Shown in pieces: positions 17,589 to 25,309 of a stretch of DNA of 64,000 nt. Every line of letters starts with the position of its first letter. The stretch's first letter is position 1. Source of the DNA: Thermomicrobiales bacterium (GTDB lineage: Bacteria; Chloroflexota; Chloroflexia; Thermomicrobiales; CFX8); contig JBAOIG010000002.1 of the NCBI GenBank assembly GCA_037045155.1, positions 248,001 to 312,000 on the forward strand. The letters run 5' to 3'. Made by a program: the position numbers and the translations under genes. The notes under the pieces were generated by a model. The model was not told the origin of the DNA. It made no database searches and saw nothing but the letters and a program-made list of their open reading frames with translations.

Positions 17589-17859
17589 GCGTCACCTCCT
17601 GGGCGTCGAGCTCGTCGAGTGCGCGGGCGATCTCGCCGTCGAGCTCGCTGGCGGGGTTGTCCAGCCGGGACTGCGTCTGGATGGTGCGGACGATGACGTT
17701 GCACAGGCTCGCGACGCCCTGGGCGAGGCGGCGGTCGTCGCTGGCGTCGTCCATCGCATCGAGCAGCCGGCCCAGGACCAACCGCGCCGCGGCGAGCTCG
17801 TTCGCGAGGGAAGGATCCTGGCCGAGAGCGACCATCTCGGCATGGCGATCAGGGGGCAT
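17446..17859 (-). CDS. Helical protein, first gene of the terminase arm
   Basis: From ATG 17859 (AAAGG upstream) the first 95 residues form convincing amphipathic helices ('ANELAAARLVLGRLLDAM', 'RLAQGVASLCNVIVRTIQTQ'). Its position ahead of terL is where a small terminase or packaging-accessory gene is expected, but I see no sequence match to a known TerS. The last 40 residues are Pro/Arg-rich and overlap the next gene by about 140 bases. A one-base shift would end the frame at a TGA inside the next gene's ribosome-binding site, so the true end is probably near 17575 and the sequence may contain an insertion. It is preceded by the 43-bp box shared with the capsid arm. Confidence 0.5.
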   Translation of the reverse strand: MPPDRHAEMVALGQDPSLANELAAARLVLGRLLDAMDDASDDRRLAQGVASLCNVIVRTIQTQSRLDNPASELDGEIARALDELDAQEVTRDRHDPHTPTRPCPPRPPARAAAPARRSRSGKRLRSRYPPDGRRPRP

Positions 17860-17902
17860 ATGACGCGCCTTTCGTCGAAGCGGGAGACGAGAGGTATTCA
17901 GG

Positions 17903-17945
17903 GCCTCTACTATTCGAACGCGTTCTGGGACGAAAAATGGGACAT
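17903..17945 (-). promoter_or_regulatory. 43-bp phage box A, upstream of the terminase arm
   Basis: Read on the minus strand: AATGTCCCATTTTTCG, then a variable middle, then CGTTCGAATAGTAGAGG. It matches the plus-strand box at 21115-21157 at 40 of 43 positions and lies 43 bases from the start codon of the first gene (box B lies 41 bases from its gene). Same orientation and spacing relative to the gene argue for a promoter or operator. Confidence 0.75.
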
Positions 17946-18000
17946 TCGGGGGGATGGGGGACGAGGGACGGGGGGACGGCAGCGCCCCCACCCCCTCCCT

Positions 18001-18090
18001 TTGTCATCCTGAACCGCAGTGAAGGATCTCCCCCGGCCGGCTGCGGTCGAACGCAGGAGAGATCCTTCGCGTGCGCGCTCAGGATGACAA
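18001..18090. repeat. Dispersed palindromic repeat, copy 3
   Basis: TGTCATCCTGAACCGCAGTG then AAGGATCTC, with the opposed arm GAGATCCTTCGCGTGCGCGC and TCAGGATGACA. About 90 bases, able to fold into one long hairpin. It lies just downstream of the PPOX gene on the minus strand. Confidence 0.7.
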
Positions 18091-18115
18091 GGCGGCGGGA
18101 GAGGCTGCGCGGCGC

Positions 18116-18541
18116 CTACGTCCGGTACTTTGTCGGGGTGATGATGAGGGGGGCGGAATAGGTGGCGGCGAATTCGGGGAGGGTGTAGCCGAGGTCGATG
18201 ATGTGTGCTTCGTACTTGGCGACGTAGGCGGGAGAGGCGTCGCAGGCGGGGTGCGACTCGTCGATGGCGGCGGCGCCTTCGATGCGGATGACGTCTGCGC
18301 CCCCGTGGGTGTCGTCGACGACGAGGGAGACGCGGGGGTTGCTGGCGACGTTGCGTAGCTTGACCTGGTTCGGCCGGCTATAGATGACAGCCGTCGCGCC
18401 ATCCCAGAGGAACCAGACGGGGACCGTGTCCGGCTGGCCGTCGGGGCGGACGGTGGTGAGCCAGGCGACGATGTCGCCGCGCAGGCGGGCTGCGACGTGG
18501 CGGCCGCGTTCGGTGCTGGTGTCGAGCGTGATGTCGGGCAC
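18116..18541 (-). CDS. PPOX-class (flavin or F420-dependent) oxidoreductase
   Basis: 141 residues with the split-barrel pattern of pyridoxamine-phosphate-oxidase-like proteins: 'RGDIVAWLTTVRPDGQPDT', 'VPVWFLWDGATAVIYSRPN', 'KLRNVASNPRVSLVVDD', then a C-terminal 'YSAPLIITPTKYRT' substrate loop. Actinobacterial and Chloroflexi relatives use F420H2 or flavin. The cofactor cannot be fixed by eye. GTG 18541 follows AAGGAGA. The gene lies between the two phage arms and reads in the same direction as the terminase arm, but outside its box, so it is probably host cargo and not a phage gene. Confidence 0.8.
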   Translation of the reverse strand: MPDITLDTSTERGRHVAARLRGDIVAWLTTVRPDGQPDTVPVWFLWDGATAVIYSRPNQVKLRNVASNPRVSLVVDDTHGGADVIRIEGAAAIDESHPACDASPAYVAKYEAHIIDLGYTLPEFAATYSAPLIITPTKYRT

Positions 18542-18719
18542 TGGTTCTCTCCTTCTCGTCGGGCGCGGGTCGCCGGGACGAGAATAGCATGCGAAGGGAT
18601 GATGGGTTGGAGGTGGGGCGCGCACGAGGTTTACCCTTGCGAGAAAGTCACGCCCTTCTTTGCTGGCACGGGAGTTACCGGTATTCTGGGGGCCACTGAG
18701 AGGTGAGAGGAGAGCGCGG

Positions 18720-19736
18720 ATGGTGGTGCGGCTGGAGCTGGATGTTTCGCGTGATCCCCTGCGGGTGCTGGAGAGCACGCAGCCGATCGTCGAGCAGGCG
18801 AGGCAGGTGCGGATCGATCAGCAGCAGGTTCAGCGTGCGGCGGCGTTGATCGAGGGGCTGCCCGCGCCGACGGCGGACTGGGACAGGATGCTTCATCCGA
18901 TATCGGACGATCCGGCGAAGCTGGCCAATCTGGTTCTGGTGGTCGACGCGCTGAACTTCTGCTTCTGGTCGTTGCCTGGCTCCGACCGACCGCGCTGGCA
19001 GGTGACCTATCAGGGCACGACCTACGACGGCTACGCGGCGCTGGCGGTCGCGCTACGGCGGGCCGTCGAGGGGGGCTATCCGCTGTGGGATGGCGACCTG
19101 CTGGGCACGATCACCGAGGCGGAGGTGACCGAGCTGCTGGCCGGCGACCCGGGGAGCGAGGCGATCCCGCTGCTCCACGCACGGATGACACATCTCCGTG
19201 AGGTCGGCGTGGCGCTGGTCGAGCGCTGGGACGGGTCGTTCCTGCACGCGATCCGGGCAGCTCGCGGATCCGCGCCGAGGCTGGTTGCCGAGGTGCTGCG
19301 GGCGCTGCCGTCGTTCCGCGACACTGCCCCGTGGGGTCAACGCGAGGCTCGGTTTTACAAGCGCGCGCAGATCCTTGTTGCCGATGTGTTCGGCGCGTTC
19401 GCCGGCCAGGGGCTGGGCGCGTTCCACGACCTCGACACTCTCACCGCCTTCGCCGATTACAAGGTGCCACAGGTGCTGCGCCAGTTCGGGGTGCTGTCCT
19501 ACGAGCCAGATCTGGCGGGCAAGATCGCGCGCTGCGAATTGATCCCGCCGGACAGCGACGAGGAGCTGGAGATCCGCGCCAGCACGGTCTGGGCGGTCGA
19601 GCTGCTGCGTCAGGAGCTGAGCCGTCGGGGCCGGCCGACGCCGTCCTACGCGATCGACTGGGCGCTCTGGCAGGCAGGCCAGTCCCTGCCGGCGAACACA
19701 GACCCATATCACCGAACCCTGACGGTGTATTACTGA
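18720..19736 (+). CDS. Queuosine salvage protein (Qng1/DUF2419-like nucleotide N-glycosidase)
   Basis: 338 residues matching the queuosine-salvage family: 'NLVLVVDALNFCFWSLPG', 'TYDGYAALAVALRRAVEGG', 'FADYKVPQVLRQFGVLSY' and the terminal 'SYAIDWALWQAG' are its conserved blocks. Characterised members release queuine base from queuosine 5'-monophosphate so that it can be reinserted into tRNA. ATG 18720 follows AGGAGAG. It lies between the two phage arms. Queuosine-pathway genes also occur in phages, where they serve tRNA or DNA modification, so the location may be meaningful. No other queuosine gene is in the window. Confidence 0.8.
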   Translation: MVVRLELDVSRDPLRVLESTQPIVEQARQVRIDQQQVQRAAALIEGLPAPTADWDRMLHPISDDPAKLANLVLVVDALNFCFWSLPGSDRPRWQVTYQGTTYDGYAALAVALRRAVEGGYPLWDGDLLGTITEAEVTELLAGDPGSEAIPLLHARMTHLREVGVALVERWDGSFLHAIRAARGSAPRLVAEVLRALPSFRDTAPWGQREARFYKRAQILVADVFGAFAGQGLGAFHDLDTLTAFADYKVPQVLRQFGVLSYEPDLAGKIARCELIPPDSDEELEIRASTVWAVELLRQELSRRGRPTPSYAIDWALWQAGQSLPANTDPYHRTLTVYY

Positions 19737-19909
19737 CGAAGGGATGAGGCTCGCAGGGACGCCTCTCGTATTCGCCGCCATTGCCGCCACGGATGCCGCG
19801 CGCACCCCCATCCTCACCTCTCCTCATCCCCTTTGCCTCATTCCTCATCCCTCGACTTCCCCCATCCCTGCTACGCTTCGTCGGTCGTGGAGTCGGGTGG
19901 GGAGGGCGC

Positions 19910-21100
19910 GTGCGGGCAAAGGGGTCGAGAACAACGGTGGCGGCTGAACACTGGCGGCCGGGGCCGGCCTTCGGGCTGATCCTCAGCCACTTCGCGTTGT
20001 TCGGGATCATCGCCGGGGTGCGCGGGGTCGTCTGGGCGGAGATGGTCGACGCGCTGCGGATTGGGTCCGGCGCGTTCGGCACCGCCCAACTCGCGGCATC
20101 GTTCGCCTCAATCGCCGCGGTCGTCCTCTATGCCCGAGTGGCGGCGAGGACGGGCACTCGGAGCATTGCGCTGGTTGGGCTTGCGCTGATCACCGCATCC
20201 ATGCTCGGCCTGGCGGGGGCAGGATCGCTGGCCACGCTCATTGTCGCGCTGGCCATCCTCGGGGCCGGCACCGGCCTGCTCGATGGCGCGATGATCCAGG
20301 GTTCGGTGGATTGGGAGCGGTTGGCCCGGCGGGCGCGGATGAACGTGATGCACGCGGGGTTCAGCATCGCCGCAGTGGTTGGCGCGATCGGCGCGGGGAT
20401 CGGGTTGGCGGCCGGCGCCAGCTACAACGCTCTCCTGGTTGGCGCGGCTGGCTTCAGCCTGCTCACCTTCGTTGCCACGCTGTTTATCGCCTACCCGCCG
20501 ACCGGCGAATCGGCCAGGGAGGAGCGCGGCGACTGGCGGGTGGTGTTGGCCTCCGGCGCGGTGCGCACGCTGATCGGGATCATTCTCTTCGGCATCGTCG
20601 TCGAGAGTGTCGCCTTCATCTGGGCCGTGATCTATCTGCGCGAAGAGCTGGGCGCTTCGGCTGCGGCGGGCGGGGCGAGCTTCGCGCTCTTCAACGCGAC
20701 GATGTTCGCCGGCCGGCTGGCGAACACGCCGCTCGTCGCCCGATCCGGCCCACGCGTCTCGCTACTGGCGTCCGGCATCGGGATCGGCGCTGGCGGGCTG
20801 CTACTCGTCGTCGCCGGGAGTGTCCCGCTGGCGATGGCGGCGCTGGCGCTCGTCGGGCTCGGTGTGGCCGGCATCTTCCCGACTGTCATGAGCGCCGCCG
20901 CTGCTCGCCTTCCGGATCGGAGCCGCGAGTTGACGGCGGTCGTCATGATCGTCACCTATCTCGCGTTCATGGTGACCCCGCCCGCGATCGGCTGGGTCGC
21001 CGAGCTGAGCTCGCTGCGAATCGCGATGATCCTGCTGCCGGTGAGCGGCGGGGCAATCGTCTGGCTGGCGGCGCGAGGGCGTGAAATGACGCAGGCATAA
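19910..21100 (+). CDS. Major facilitator superfamily transporter
   Basis: About 396 residues with roughly 12 hydrophobic segments in two halves. Loop 2-3 carries 'ARVAARTGTRSIALVGLAL', and the matching loop in the second half is 'NTPLVARSGPRVSLLA'. The resemblance is to sugar/drug efflux-type MFS permeases of about 400 residues; the substrate is unknown. I chose GTG 19910 with GGGGAGGG just upstream; GTG 19937 is an alternative. Upstream of 19910 the sequence is low-complexity (CTCATCCC-rich). The gene ends 15 bases before the 43-bp box of the capsid arm, so it is the last cargo gene between the arms. Confidence 0.85.
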   Translation: MRAKGSRTTVAAEHWRPGPAFGLILSHFALFGIIAGVRGVVWAEMVDALRIGSGAFGTAQLAASFASIAAVVLYARVAARTGTRSIALVGLALITASMLGLAGAGSLATLIVALAILGAGTGLLDGAMIQGSVDWERLARRARMNVMHAGFSIAAVVGAIGAGIGLAAGASYNALLVGAAGFSLLTFVATLFIAYPPTGESAREERGDWRVVLASGAVRTLIGIILFGIVVESVAFIWAVIYLREELGASAAAGGASFALFNATMFAGRLANTPLVARSGPRVSLLASGIGIGAGGLLLVVAGSVPLAMAALALVGLGVAGIFPTVMSAAAARLPDRSRELTAVVMIVTYLAFMVTPPAIGWVAELSSLRIAMILLPVSGGAIVWLAARGREMTQA

Positions 21101-21114
21101 GCTCTTCGACCCTA

Positions 21115-21157
21115 AATGTCCCATTTTTCGTTCCAGATCCCGTTCGAATAGTAGAGG
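21115..21157 (+). promoter_or_regulatory. 43-bp phage box B, upstream of the capsid arm
   Basis: AATGTCCCATTTTTCG, variable middle, CGTTCGAATAGTAGAGG on the plus strand. It is 40/43 identical to box A at 17903-17945 (which reads on the minus strand) and sits 41 bases before ATG 21199. No standard -35/-10 pair with good spacing is evident inside it, so it may be recognised by a dedicated activator or sigma factor. Confidence 0.75.
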
Positions 21158-21198
21158 GGTTGTAACGGACGACCCCAACACCATCGAACGGAGGACCG

Positions 21199-21516
21199 AT
21201 GAGCGACCACGATGCGATCGAGGCGGACCGGGATCCGGAGCCACGGATCGGCGATGACGCGGCGCTGCTGCGCGATCTGATCGTGCAGGCCAATCCCGAT
21301 GTGATCCCGGAACTGGTCCAGGGGGCATCGCTGCGCGAGATGCTCGATAGCCTGCCGGCCGCTCGCGCCGCCTTTGCCCGCGTCGCCGAGGTGACGGCAG
21401 CCACGACCACTCCCCCTGTCCCCTCAGGCAATGTGATCCGATCACGCGAACTGAACCTGGCTGACCTCGGGCCGGCGGCCAAGGTGCGGGCCGGCATCGA
21501 CGCGATCCGGCGCTAG
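21199..21516 (+). CDS. Small acidic phage protein ahead of the capsid gene
   Basis: 105 residues, acidic N-terminal half ('DHDAIEADRDPEPRIGDD'), a predicted helical middle ('LREMLDSLPAARAAFARVAE') and a Thr/Pro-rich linker. ATG 21199 follows CGGAGGA. Its place directly before the major capsid gene, its acidity and its helices suit a short scaffolding or head-assembly protein, but no family is recognised. First gene after box B; 42 bases separate it from the capsid gene. Confidence 0.6.
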   Translation: MSDHDAIEADRDPEPRIGDDAALLRDLIVQANPDVIPELVQGASLREMLDSLPAARAAFARVAEVTAATTTPPVPSGNVIRSRELNLADLGPAAKVRAGIDAIRR

Positions 21517-21558
21517 CAGGGCTCGACCACCAGATTTCGACACGAAGGGAATGTCCAG

Positions 21559-22452
21559 ATGGCGATGACGAAGGTTGAAGCGGCGAAGCTGACGAACGAC
21601 GTGCTTCTCGCGGGCGTGATCGAGACGATCATCATGGAGTCGAGCGTGTTGCAGATGCTGCCGTTCGAGGACGTGATCGGCACGGCGATCACCTACAACC
21701 GCGAGAACGCGGCGCCGACGATCGATTGGTACGCGCCGGGCGACACGTGGAACGAGGGCACGCCAACGTTCACGCAGAAGACTGCCGTGCTGAAGATCCT
21801 CGGCGGTGACGCGGACGTCGACAATTTCCTACAGCAGACGTACCGGAATCCCAACGACCTCGAAGCCGAGGTGTTGCTGTCGAAGGCGAAGGCGACGGCG
21901 TATGAGTTCAGCAAGAAGTTCTACCAAGGGGACTCGGTTGGTTTTCCCAACGAGTTCGACGGGCTGGCGAAGTTGACGGCGGCGGAGAGCCGGGAAACGA
22001 CGGCGGGCGCGAACGGCGCGGCGCTGACGCTGGACATGATGGATGCGCTGGTCGACACGATCATGCCGGGCCGGCCGGACGCGCTGCTGATGTCGAAGCG
22101 GACGCGGCGGAAGTTGAGCGCGCTGCGGCGGGCGAGCGGTAATCTGCTTGAGACGGGGGTCGACGCGTTCGGCCTGCGCGCACTCTATTACGACGGCATC
22201 CCGCTGTTGGTCGATGACTGGATCCCGACGAACGAGGTACAGGGGTCGAGCGGCGCTGTCTGCTCGAGCATCTATGCGGTGAAGTTCGGCCGGCAGGGCA
22301 TCACTGGTCTCGAGAACGGCGGCATTCAGGTCGAGCAGGTCGGGGAGCTCGAGACGAAGGATGCGACGCGAAACCGGATCAAGTGGTATTGCGGGCTGGC
22401 GCTGATGGGTCCGCTCGGTATCCAGCGGTTGAAGGGCATCAACGCGAGCTGA
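21559..22452 (+). CDS. Phage major capsid protein (HK97-fold type)
   Basis: 297 residues. Features typical of HK97-fold capsid proteins are an N-terminal helical arm ('KVEAAKLTNDVLLAGVIETI'), an extended-loop region with 'AITYNRENAAPTIDWYAPGD', and a P/A-domain region with 'PGRPDALLMSKRTRRKLSAL' and 'YYDGIPLLVDDWIP'. No protease gene or long N-terminal scaffold (delta) domain is seen, so maturation may be protease-free. GAAGGGA precedes ATG 21559. It is flanked by the small acidic protein and the portal gene, as in tailed-phage head modules. Confidence 0.85.
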   Translation: MAMTKVEAAKLTNDVLLAGVIETIIMESSVLQMLPFEDVIGTAITYNRENAAPTIDWYAPGDTWNEGTPTFTQKTAVLKILGGDADVDNFLQQTYRNPNDLEAEVLLSKAKATAYEFSKKFYQGDSVGFPNEFDGLAKLTAAESRETTAGANGAALTLDMMDALVDTIMPGRPDALLMSKRTRRKLSALRRASGNLLETGVDAFGLRALYYDGIPLLVDDWIPTNEVQGSSGAVCSSIYAVKFGRQGITGLENGGIQVEQVGELETKDATRNRIKWYCGLALMGPLGIQRLKGINAS

Positions 22453-22503
22453 TCTCGCTCCCCTGCATATTCCACGGCATCTCGTGTCTCGAAAGGAGTC
22501 CCG

Positions 22504-23871
22504 ATGCACCCCGTCGCCGCTCCCACGGCCGGCCGGCTGGCGGCATGGCTGCTGACCCAGGATACGCAGCGGATGAACCGCTATCAGGAACACCTCGATT
22601 TCTACGACGGCCGGCAGTGGACCGGCGCCCGGAGAGCCGGGGAGACGCGAATCGTGCTCAACTACGCGCGTGTCCTGGTTCGCAAGGCGGTCGCCTATCT
22701 GATGCCCGCGCCGGTGACGTTCGATGTCCTGCCCGGAACGTCAGACGTGCCGGAGGAGACCATCCGGCTGGCCGAGCGGGCGTTGGCGGCCGTTTACGAC
22801 GAGATCGACCAGCACGCCGCAGATGTGCAGTCGGCACTCGACGCGGCCGTTCTCGGTGATGGCGCATTCAAGGTCACCTGGAGCGATCGCCACCGTCGCC
22901 CGGTGGTCGCGCCGGTCGATCCGGCCGGCCTTTGGGCGTGGTGGGAGCCAGACGACCCGCGCACGATCTACCGCGCTATCCAGCGCTACCGCGTCCTGCC
23001 GGCGGAGGCCGAGCGGCTGTTTGGCCGGCCGCTGAACGCGGCCACGGGCGGTGGCCGGCCGCTCACGGTCATCGAGGACTGGCTCGCCGATCGATATCGT
23101 GTCGAGGTCGACGGCGCGGTGGTCATCGACGCGGCGAATCCCTACGGATGGGTGCCGTATGTGATCTATCCGAACGTCCCCCGACCGCACGAGTTCTGGG
23201 GCGCGTCCGACCTCGAAGACCTGGTCGACGTCTGTCGCGAGCTGAATCAGCGAATGACGACAATCTCCCACATCCTCCAGGTCAGCGGCTACCCGGTCAC
23301 CGTGCTGGAGAACGTCTCCGGCAGCGAAGGTATCCGCGCCGAGCCGGGCGCAGTCTGGGAGCTCCCGGAGGCGTCGAAGGCCTACCTGCTCGACATGCTC
23401 GGCAGTGGGATCGGCATGCATATTGATTACGTCAACTTGCTCTATCGTCAGCTGCACGATCTTTCCGAGACGCCGCGGACTGCCTTCGGCGATTCGGGCC
23501 GCTCGCTCTCTGGCGTCGCGCTGGAAGTCGAGATCCAGCCGCTTGTCCAGAAGGTGACGCGTAAACGGCGAGTGTGGGACGCCGTCTACGCCCAGCGCAA
23601 CGCATTGGTGCTGGACCTGCTGGAGCGCTTCGGCGGTCTGCCACTGGCCGGCCTGCGCCGGACCCGCCCGATCTGGCAGGAGATCCTGCCGAGCGATCGC
23701 GAGAAGCTGGTTCGCGGCGAGTCGCGCCTCGTGGCCAGCGGCGTCCACTCGCGCCGGCAGGCGATGGCTATCCTCGGCGAGTCCGATCCCGACCGCCGCT
23801 GGGCCGAGGTTCTCGACGAGGCCGCGGCGCTGCACACCATCGGATACGAAGGGGTGCTGGATGGGGGATGA
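22504..23871 (+). CDS. Phage portal protein (SPP1 gp6-like)
   Basis: 455 residues, normal for this portal family. Typical segments are 'NRYQEHLDFYDGRQW', 'RIVLNYARVLVRKAVAYLM', the 'WSDRHRRPVVAPVDPAGLW' region and a C-terminal helical stem and crown ('LEVEIQPLVQKVTRKRRVWD'). The portal is the dodecameric ring through which TerL pumps DNA. It lies 52 bases after the capsid gene. The terminase partner is 6 kb away on the other strand, which is unusual because terL normally lies directly upstream of the portal gene. Confidence 0.88.
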   Translation: MHPVAAPTAGRLAAWLLTQDTQRMNRYQEHLDFYDGRQWTGARRAGETRIVLNYARVLVRKAVAYLMPAPVTFDVLPGTSDVPEETIRLAERALAAVYDEIDQHAADVQSALDAAVLGDGAFKVTWSDRHRRPVVAPVDPAGLWAWWEPDDPRTIYRAIQRYRVLPAEAERLFGRPLNAATGGGRPLTVIEDWLADRYRVEVDGAVVIDAANPYGWVPYVIYPNVPRPHEFWGASDLEDLVDVCRELNQRMTTISHILQVSGYPVTVLENVSGSEGIRAEPGAVWELPEASKAYLLDMLGSGIGMHIDYVNLLYRQLHDLSETPRTAFGDSGRSLSGVALEVEIQPLVQKVTRKRRVWDAVYAQRNALVLDLLERFGGLPLAGLRRTRPIWQEILPSDREKLVRGESRLVASGVHSRRQAMAILGESDPDRRWAEVLDEAAALHTIGYEGVLDGG

Positions 23872-23878
23872 GGGAGAT

Positions 23879-23921
23879 GGCCCTCATCCCCTGCCCCTTC
23901 TCCCAATGCTGGGATAAGGGA
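23879..23921. repeat. CTCTCCCAA palindromic repeat, copy 2 (diverged)
   Basis: GGCCCTCATCCCCTGCCCCT then TCTCCCAATGCTGGGATAAGGG. Located directly after the portal stop codon. Confidence 0.6.
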
Positions 23922-24010
23922 ATGTCCGGTCGTTTGCTGATACCCGTTCCCCTGGATCGAAGGGACGATCGAAGGCCGAAAGCGATCCTGCCCTCATCCC
24001 CATCCCTCGA

Positions 24011-24325
24011 TTACGCGATCTCCTCCATCTGGACATACCGCAGCGTCTCGGCCGGGCGATCCGGGCCGTTGGCTCGGTCGCCAATTGCCTGCCAGCCCGC
24101 GTCGGCCTGCTCCTTCGCCCGGATCTCGCGGAACGCCTCCAGGCCCTCGTACTCGATTGCGATGCTGACATTGCCGGCGTCCGGCCCGTCTACCACGCGG
24201 AAGACACGCACCGTCCGGCGTGAATCGACCCGTAGCATCTCCTTCTTTGCGTCGCGCATCAGCTGAACGAGATCATCCTCCCGCCCCGGCTCGGCCCGAA
24301 ACGTCTTCATCGATAACAGCGCCAT
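24011..24325 (-). CDS. Antibiotic-biosynthesis-monooxygenase-like small protein
   Basis: 104 residues from ATG 24325, the only minus-strand gene inside the capsid arm. 'MALLSMKTFRAEPGREDDL', a central helix and 'VRVFRVVDGPDAGNVSIAIE' plus a later 'YEGLEAFREI' suggest a dimeric alpha+beta (ABM/ferredoxin-like) fold. Such small proteins are often dimeric enzymes or ligand binders of unknown role. Its reverse orientation within a structural operon makes it a probable later insertion (a 'moron' type cargo gene). Family assignment is moderate. Confidence 0.6.
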   Translation of the reverse strand: MALLSMKTFRAEPGREDDLVQLMRDAKKEMLRVDSRRTVRVFRVVDGPDAGNVSIAIEYEGLEAFREIRAKEQADAGWQAIGDRANGPDRPAETLRYVQMEEIA

Positions 24326-24399
24326 CGTGATTCCCCAATCATTCGAATCGAATGTAGCCCGGACAGGATACGGCACGCCGGGAGAAGTGGAACACCCGT

Positions 24400-24966
24400 A
24401 TGACCACCCTCAACGCGCTCCGTGCGCGGCTGCGGACCCGGCTAGAAGAGGCGACCCCGGCCGTATGGACCGACACCGAGCTCGACGAGTGCCTGACCGG
24501 CGCGCTGGAGCAGTACTCGGACCGGTATCCGGCGGAGATCGAGAGCGTCGTCGCCGTCGGCAACGGGGACAAGAGCGTCGCGCTGCCGGCCGGCGCATTC
24601 GCGGTGCGCCGGGTAACGCTGGCGAGCGGCGAGGTCGTCCCACGCCGGGGAGCGCCGTCGGGATCGATCGCCGGAGAGCGGTTGGCCTGGGAAGTATTCG
24701 CCGGGCTGCTGCGCTTCTCCCGGCCGCTGGCCGCGCAGAACGTCCGGGTCTGGCACCTGTCGCCGCAGTCGGTGACCACCCTGCCAGCCGCCGACGAGGG
24801 TCTCGTCGTCCTTCTGGCCGTCGCGGCCGCCGTCGATGCCCGGGCCATCCAGAACGCCAAGCGCGGGATTCCGACCGACCACGACCTCCTGAATCGCGCC
24901 CGGGCCGCGGCCGAGAGCGCGCTGAGCGAGAGATCGCGGCGACTCCGCGCGAGCGTCGTGGGGTAG
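24400..24966 (+). CDS. Phage head-tail connector/adaptor-like protein
   Basis: 188 residues. The opening 'LNALRARLRTRLEEATPAVW' followed by 'TDTELDECLTGALEQYSDRY' is the pattern of small head-completion or adaptor proteins that attach under the portal, and later helices fit ('LLAVAAAVDARAIQNAKRG'). GGGAGAAG precedes ATG 24400. It follows the portal after the reverse-strand insert, in the normal order for a head-to-tail module. Its stop codon abuts the next palindromic repeat. Confidence 0.7.
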   Translation: MTTLNALRARLRTRLEEATPAVWTDTELDECLTGALEQYSDRYPAEIESVVAVGNGDKSVALPAGAFAVRRVTLASGEVVPRRGAPSGSIAGERLAWEVFAGLLRFSRPLAAQNVRVWHLSPQSVTTLPAADEGLVVLLAVAAAVDARAIQNAKRGIPTDHDLLNRARAAAESALSERSRRLRASVVG

Positions 24967-25282
24967 GCCCTCACCCCCCGCCCCTCTCCCAACCCTGGGA
25001 GAGGGGTGTCATAGATCGGACGCATCGGCTGTCGTCTCCCTCGTCCTCGCCCCCAAAGATGGGAGTGGTGGCCGCGATCAGCGGCGACATCGACGCCGCT
25101 CTTCTCTCCTCTCCCAGCCTTGGGAGAAGGGAACAGAAACGCCACAGCAACACGTCCGATCCATGACACCCCCCTCTCCCAAGGTTGGGAGAAGGGGAAC
25201 AGGAACACCGCAGCAACACGTCCGACCCATGACACCCCCCTCTCCCAAGGTTGGGAGAGGGGGCGGGGGGGGGTGAGGGCCG
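24967..25282. repeat. CTCTCCCAA palindromic repeats, cluster with a tandem unit
   Basis: Four hairpins of the CCCCTCTCCCAA/TTGGGAGAGGGG type in 315 bases. The last two are part of a tandem unit of about 70 bases containing GCAACACGTCCGA and CCATGACACCCCCCTCTCCC. This fills the gap between the connector and the large structural gene; I see no gene here. Confidence 0.75.
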
Positions 25283-25309
25283 CCCACCCAACTCTGAAAG
25301 GAACCCCTC

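Noticed and set aside
24340..24365. tRNA T-loop-like TTCGAATC
   Set aside because: No surrounding cloverleaf or acceptor stem can be formed.
25108..25282. CRISPR array from the regularly spaced repeats
   Set aside because: Units are palindromic hairpins with near-identical, not unique, spacers, and there are no cas genes.
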